Assembly (NCBI GenBank): GCA_963920575.1
Contig: OY986965.1
Coordinates: forward strand, 26,515,342 to 26,579,341
Source of the DNA: Narthecium ossifragum
Taxonomy: Eukaryota > Streptophyta > Magnoliopsida > Dioscoreales > Nartheciaceae
Direction: 5' to 3'
Length of the DNA: 64,000 nucleotides
The notes under the pieces are model-generated. The model saw only the letters and a list, made by a program, of their open reading frames with translations. It was not told the origin of the DNA and searched no databases. Shown here piece by piece: positions 61,109 through 64,000 of this stretch; the first letter of the stretch is position 1; each line of letters opens with the position of its first letter. A program made the position numbers and the translations under genes.

Positions 61109-61263
61109 CTAGACGGGCCCCCGTGCCACCTGGCACGGATAACCATCACCCCGATTACTTATTTTCATGTGGATTCATCTTGATCGTATGATATATCCAA
61201 ACTTAGTTAACTTTGATTGAGCATCCATATTGTCGATACACTGGATTTTATATAACAGATAGA
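61109..61263 (-). mobile_element. Short non-autonomous Helitron
   Basis: On the minus strand the element ends with an 8-bp-stem hairpin (CCGTGCCA-GG-TGGCACGG, 61121-61138), eight bases, then CTAG followed by T. This is the Helitron 3' signature. A plausible 5' end, TCTATCTGTTATATAAAA, lies at 61263 with A outside it, so host A and T flank the unit as expected. The 5' end is less certain than the 3' end. It lies about 210 bp upstream of the SNF7 start codon. Confidence 0.65.
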
Positions 61264-61471
61264 TGTACAGTGTATGGTGTCTTGCCGTCTTGGCTTTACC
61301 TACTAATCTAGAACTGCTACTATTTCTTCATTGCCGGCTGTTGGCCTTTCCACATAGGCTAGGAAGGTATACCTTTTCCTCTTTTTTTGCCCGACTTTTC
61401 TTCACCTCTTCGATCTGTAGTTGTTCTCCCCTCTCTGTTGAGCTTTGATCGCATCTTGGGCTTGAGAAAGG

Positions 61472-63714
61472 ATGTTGAAGAAGCTGCTAACCAAGTCCAA
61501 GAAGAAGGAGAAGAAGGCCCCCCCCTCGGCCATCTCTTCCTTGGAGGAACTCCGCCAGGTAACAACTTGGGTTAATTCTTCTTCTTGTTGTATTGTTGCA
61601 GCTCTTTTATGTGAATGAAGGTGAGCCAGATGAGATCTCAATTACTTCTCTGTTTTTTCAGAGCTGATTGTTCTAGTTGGTGACCTTTGATTTATGATTT
61701 TAGGAGATTTTGTTGGAGTGGTAGGTAGATCAACGCATGATTGGATTGTTCTTGGCAATCAACTTGTGGGCACCAATCTGTTTCTTTTTTTCCCCATTGT
61801 AATAAACTATCCTTATAGTTAGAATTCGGAAGAGCTTCGTATGAGAGATTTTATTTTTCTATACAAATCTTCGATCTTTGGAATCTAAGTCCACCTCCTT
61901 TTCCCTATGCAAGACCCCTTTTTTCCCCTTTTAGTTCAGCCTTTAAACTGGCTTAGGGCTTTTTAAGGATTCATTTTAGTAAGCGTGCAGGCGCTATTTT
62001 CTTGACACAGTTGTGTACTGATTGAAATTTCAGAGGGGGCTCATGTACATTCATCTTTGAATAATTGGATCCAATGAAGAGACAAGCCAGTTACTCTTTC
62101 AAATCTACGAGCAAGATTTGGTGGATTAGCCTCCTTTTCCACGTTTTACGTATTCCTTGCACAGTTTTCTTGATTTCCTCTACAACAATGAAAGTTTGGT
62201 TTGTTTAGTACTTTTCTGGCTTGTTATGTGCTGTATCAGCAACAAGCTTATTCTGAAACTCAGATGCTTTCTTGCTCCTGATTGGGTATCAAAGCCATAA
62301 CGAAGAGGTTAAATGCTTGCTTTGAGGTTTGGAAGTGAGAAGGGAAGATAATCAAATGACTAACAGAAGTTGTATACTGTAAATTATATACAAGATTTAA
62401 TTTTTTTTGTTCTTTATTTTCCGGTTATTTCTCACACACATTGTTTCTTTTTCATTCTCTCAGTCACTAGATATGTGGGAGAAGAAAGAACAGGTTGTGA
62501 GAAGGAAAATTTCCACAGAGGTCGAAAAGGCCAAGGATTATGCAAAGGCAACGAATAAAAAAGGTGCATTTGTAACTTTTCTTCTATAAACACATACTAT
62601 TTGCCTTCGTCCACGAATAATTTTCATTTCCCTATTTTTGGTTTCCCAACAAACTGTTGAACCATCCTATTTTGAGGACAACTGCAGCAGATATATTTTA
62701 GATGCTTAAGTTGTTATTGAGGAGAATGGTCAGCGGAAAGTTTGTAAACTGCGCTGTTTACTGACCACTAGCTTGTTACTTCCACTTAATCTAAATCCCA
62801 GTTGAGCAGAAGGCCAAATTGCCATATTGAGGTATTCTGCATTCAGAAGTGTACAGCGAGATACCTACTCATGTAGCACTGTTGTACCAGACCAACTCAC
62901 TGAAATGCAAATAGGGATCAGAAATGTGGTCAATATCACGAAGAATAATGGAAGACCATCTATACCCGTAAAAATTTATCCCAACGTTTTAACGTCCATG
63001 CTCTTGCCTTTGCCTGGCTCTGTGATCAAACCAAGTATATAGGTTGATGAGTCTGGGCAATCCTGAAATCAAGTGAAATATCAGATGTTTTTTTGAGTCT
63101 AACAGTCCCCTTCTCATCTAGCAGAAAAGATTTTGAGGCCACAATGAGAATCAGCCTGCCCTTTTCTTAATTTTTTCTTCGATACTCTCTGCTCTCCATT
63201 CCTCCCATCTGTCAAAGACTGATGCCTCTATCCTTATTGCTCTTAATTATATGATTTCACCTTTGTGGAAACATAGCTTAAGAAACATCGTGTCATGAAC
63301 TAGATTGTTGGAAATTTAGAATGACCTCCACAAAGTTGTAAACTATATTGGAGATATACTCTTTCTTCTGCTATCTATAATCAGAATGAGGCTTAGGTGA
63401 AAAGTATGTCCTTTGTCATATTTCTTCATCTAATTTTGCATGGCAGATTTGATTTCCTTGCAGCTGCAATTCAATGTCTAAGGAAGAAAAAGCTATACGA
63501 AGCACAACTTGAGCAGATAGGGAACTTCCAATTACGAGTCCATGATCAGGTACAATTTGGCACATTGAAATCTAGTTAGCGATACACCTTTGGTATCAGC
63601 TTACAGTATGCAATAGTTGTAGATGGTTTTGCTTGAAGGAGCAAAGGCAACTACGGATACTGTAGATGCTCTGAGAATGGGTTCAGCAGCTGTTAAGTCA
63701 ATGCAGAAGTCCGT
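61472..63714 (+). CDS. ESCRT-III subunit SNF7/VPS32-like, 5' part
   Basis: Exons 61472-61558, 62464-62563, 63464-63549 and 63623-63714 join in frame; the rest lies beyond the window. SNF7 polymerises on endosomal membranes to drive multivesicular body formation. Exon 1 gives a short basic N-terminus (MLKKLLTKSKKKEKK) suited to membrane binding, shorter and more Lys-rich than in the usual plant SNF7. Exons 2-4 give EKKEQVVRRK, EVEKAKDYAKATNKKAAIQC, KKLYEAQLEQIGNFQLRVHD and LLEGAKATTDTVDALRMGS, which is helix 1 to helix 3 of the ESCRT-III core and close to the family. The last donor could be GTGTAT at 63712 or GTATGT at 63715; the second fits the family phase. Introns 1 and 2 are about 0.9 kb and intron 3 is 73 bp. 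Confidence 0.9.
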
Positions 63715-64000
63715 GTATGTTCTTTATCTCTTCATCCTGTTTGCATGTTGTAGGTATAATTACATGAAAGGATAGAATATCTGCTCAAAATCACATATTT
63801 GTTGACAAAAAACATATCCGACACGAGCTTCCATATGCATTGCTGTCTGTGACTTAAGCATAATGCCAATTTTATCAACCTAGCCGTGCATTTTTTATCA
63901 GGCTTGTTCCTGTACTTTTAGAAAAATATTTCTACGACTCATCAGAAAATGCACTTCCCTATACCTTATTAACATGTAATTAGAGTTTTCTTTGACTTAA
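63715..64000 (+). other. SNF7 intron running off the window
   Basis: AT-rich sequence after the exon 4 donor. No further exon is recognisable before the right edge. Confidence 0.6.

Overview
The window is nuclear DNA of a flowering plant. It has spliceosomal genes with GT-AG introns, plant-specific CHX cation/proton exchangers, and a dense load of plant transposons (MULE, hAT, PIF/Harbinger, Helitron, Ty1/copia, Ty3/gypsy). The two CHX genes are very GC-rich while the neighbouring housekeeping gene is AT-rich. That contrast is common in monocots, so a monocot is my tentative guess; no marker in the window fixes the species.

Layout. 1-1800 is a GC-rich field of degenerate short tandem repeats. 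1813-3498 (minus) is a MULE/FAR1-type transposase broken by one in-frame stop. 3.5-8.4 kb is repeat-rich intergenic DNA with a Harbinger-type MITE and hAT-type MITEs. 8462-46540 (plus) is one gene of 15 exons over 38 kb. It encodes a reconstructed 1388-residue CPSF-A/DDB1/SF3B3-family protein, like Arabidopsis At3g11960. Only about 11% of its span is coding. Its introns hold hAT elements with target-site duplications, a Harbinger MITE, a 2.6-kb Ty3/gypsy element with both LTRs, a nested solo LTR, gypsy RT/RNase H remnants and many local tandem duplications, yet every exon joins in frame. 46.5-48.6 kb is intergenic with an RNase H-like remnant. 48645-53577 (minus) is a decayed Ty1/copia element with a 702-bp 5' LTR and a nearly lost 3' LTR.

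53720-60316 (minus) holds two tandem CHX15-like exchangers. The downstream copy keeps the Asn-Asp ion-site pair and carries a 75-nt intron that is open in frame. The upstream copy has Asn-Ala at the same place. 60.5-61.3 kb holds a foldback element and a small Helitron. From 61472 (plus) the first four exons of an ESCRT-III SNF7/VPS32 gene run off the right edge.

I found no tRNA, rRNA, CRISPR array or gene-cluster-like novel system. The least expected signals are the CHX copy lacking the ion-site aspartate, the palindrome array in the copia LTR, the two related hAT elements in one gene that share an LTR-derived block, and the in-frame CHX intron. Exon borders were placed by reading frame, splice consensus and family resemblance recalled from memory. 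No alignment was run.
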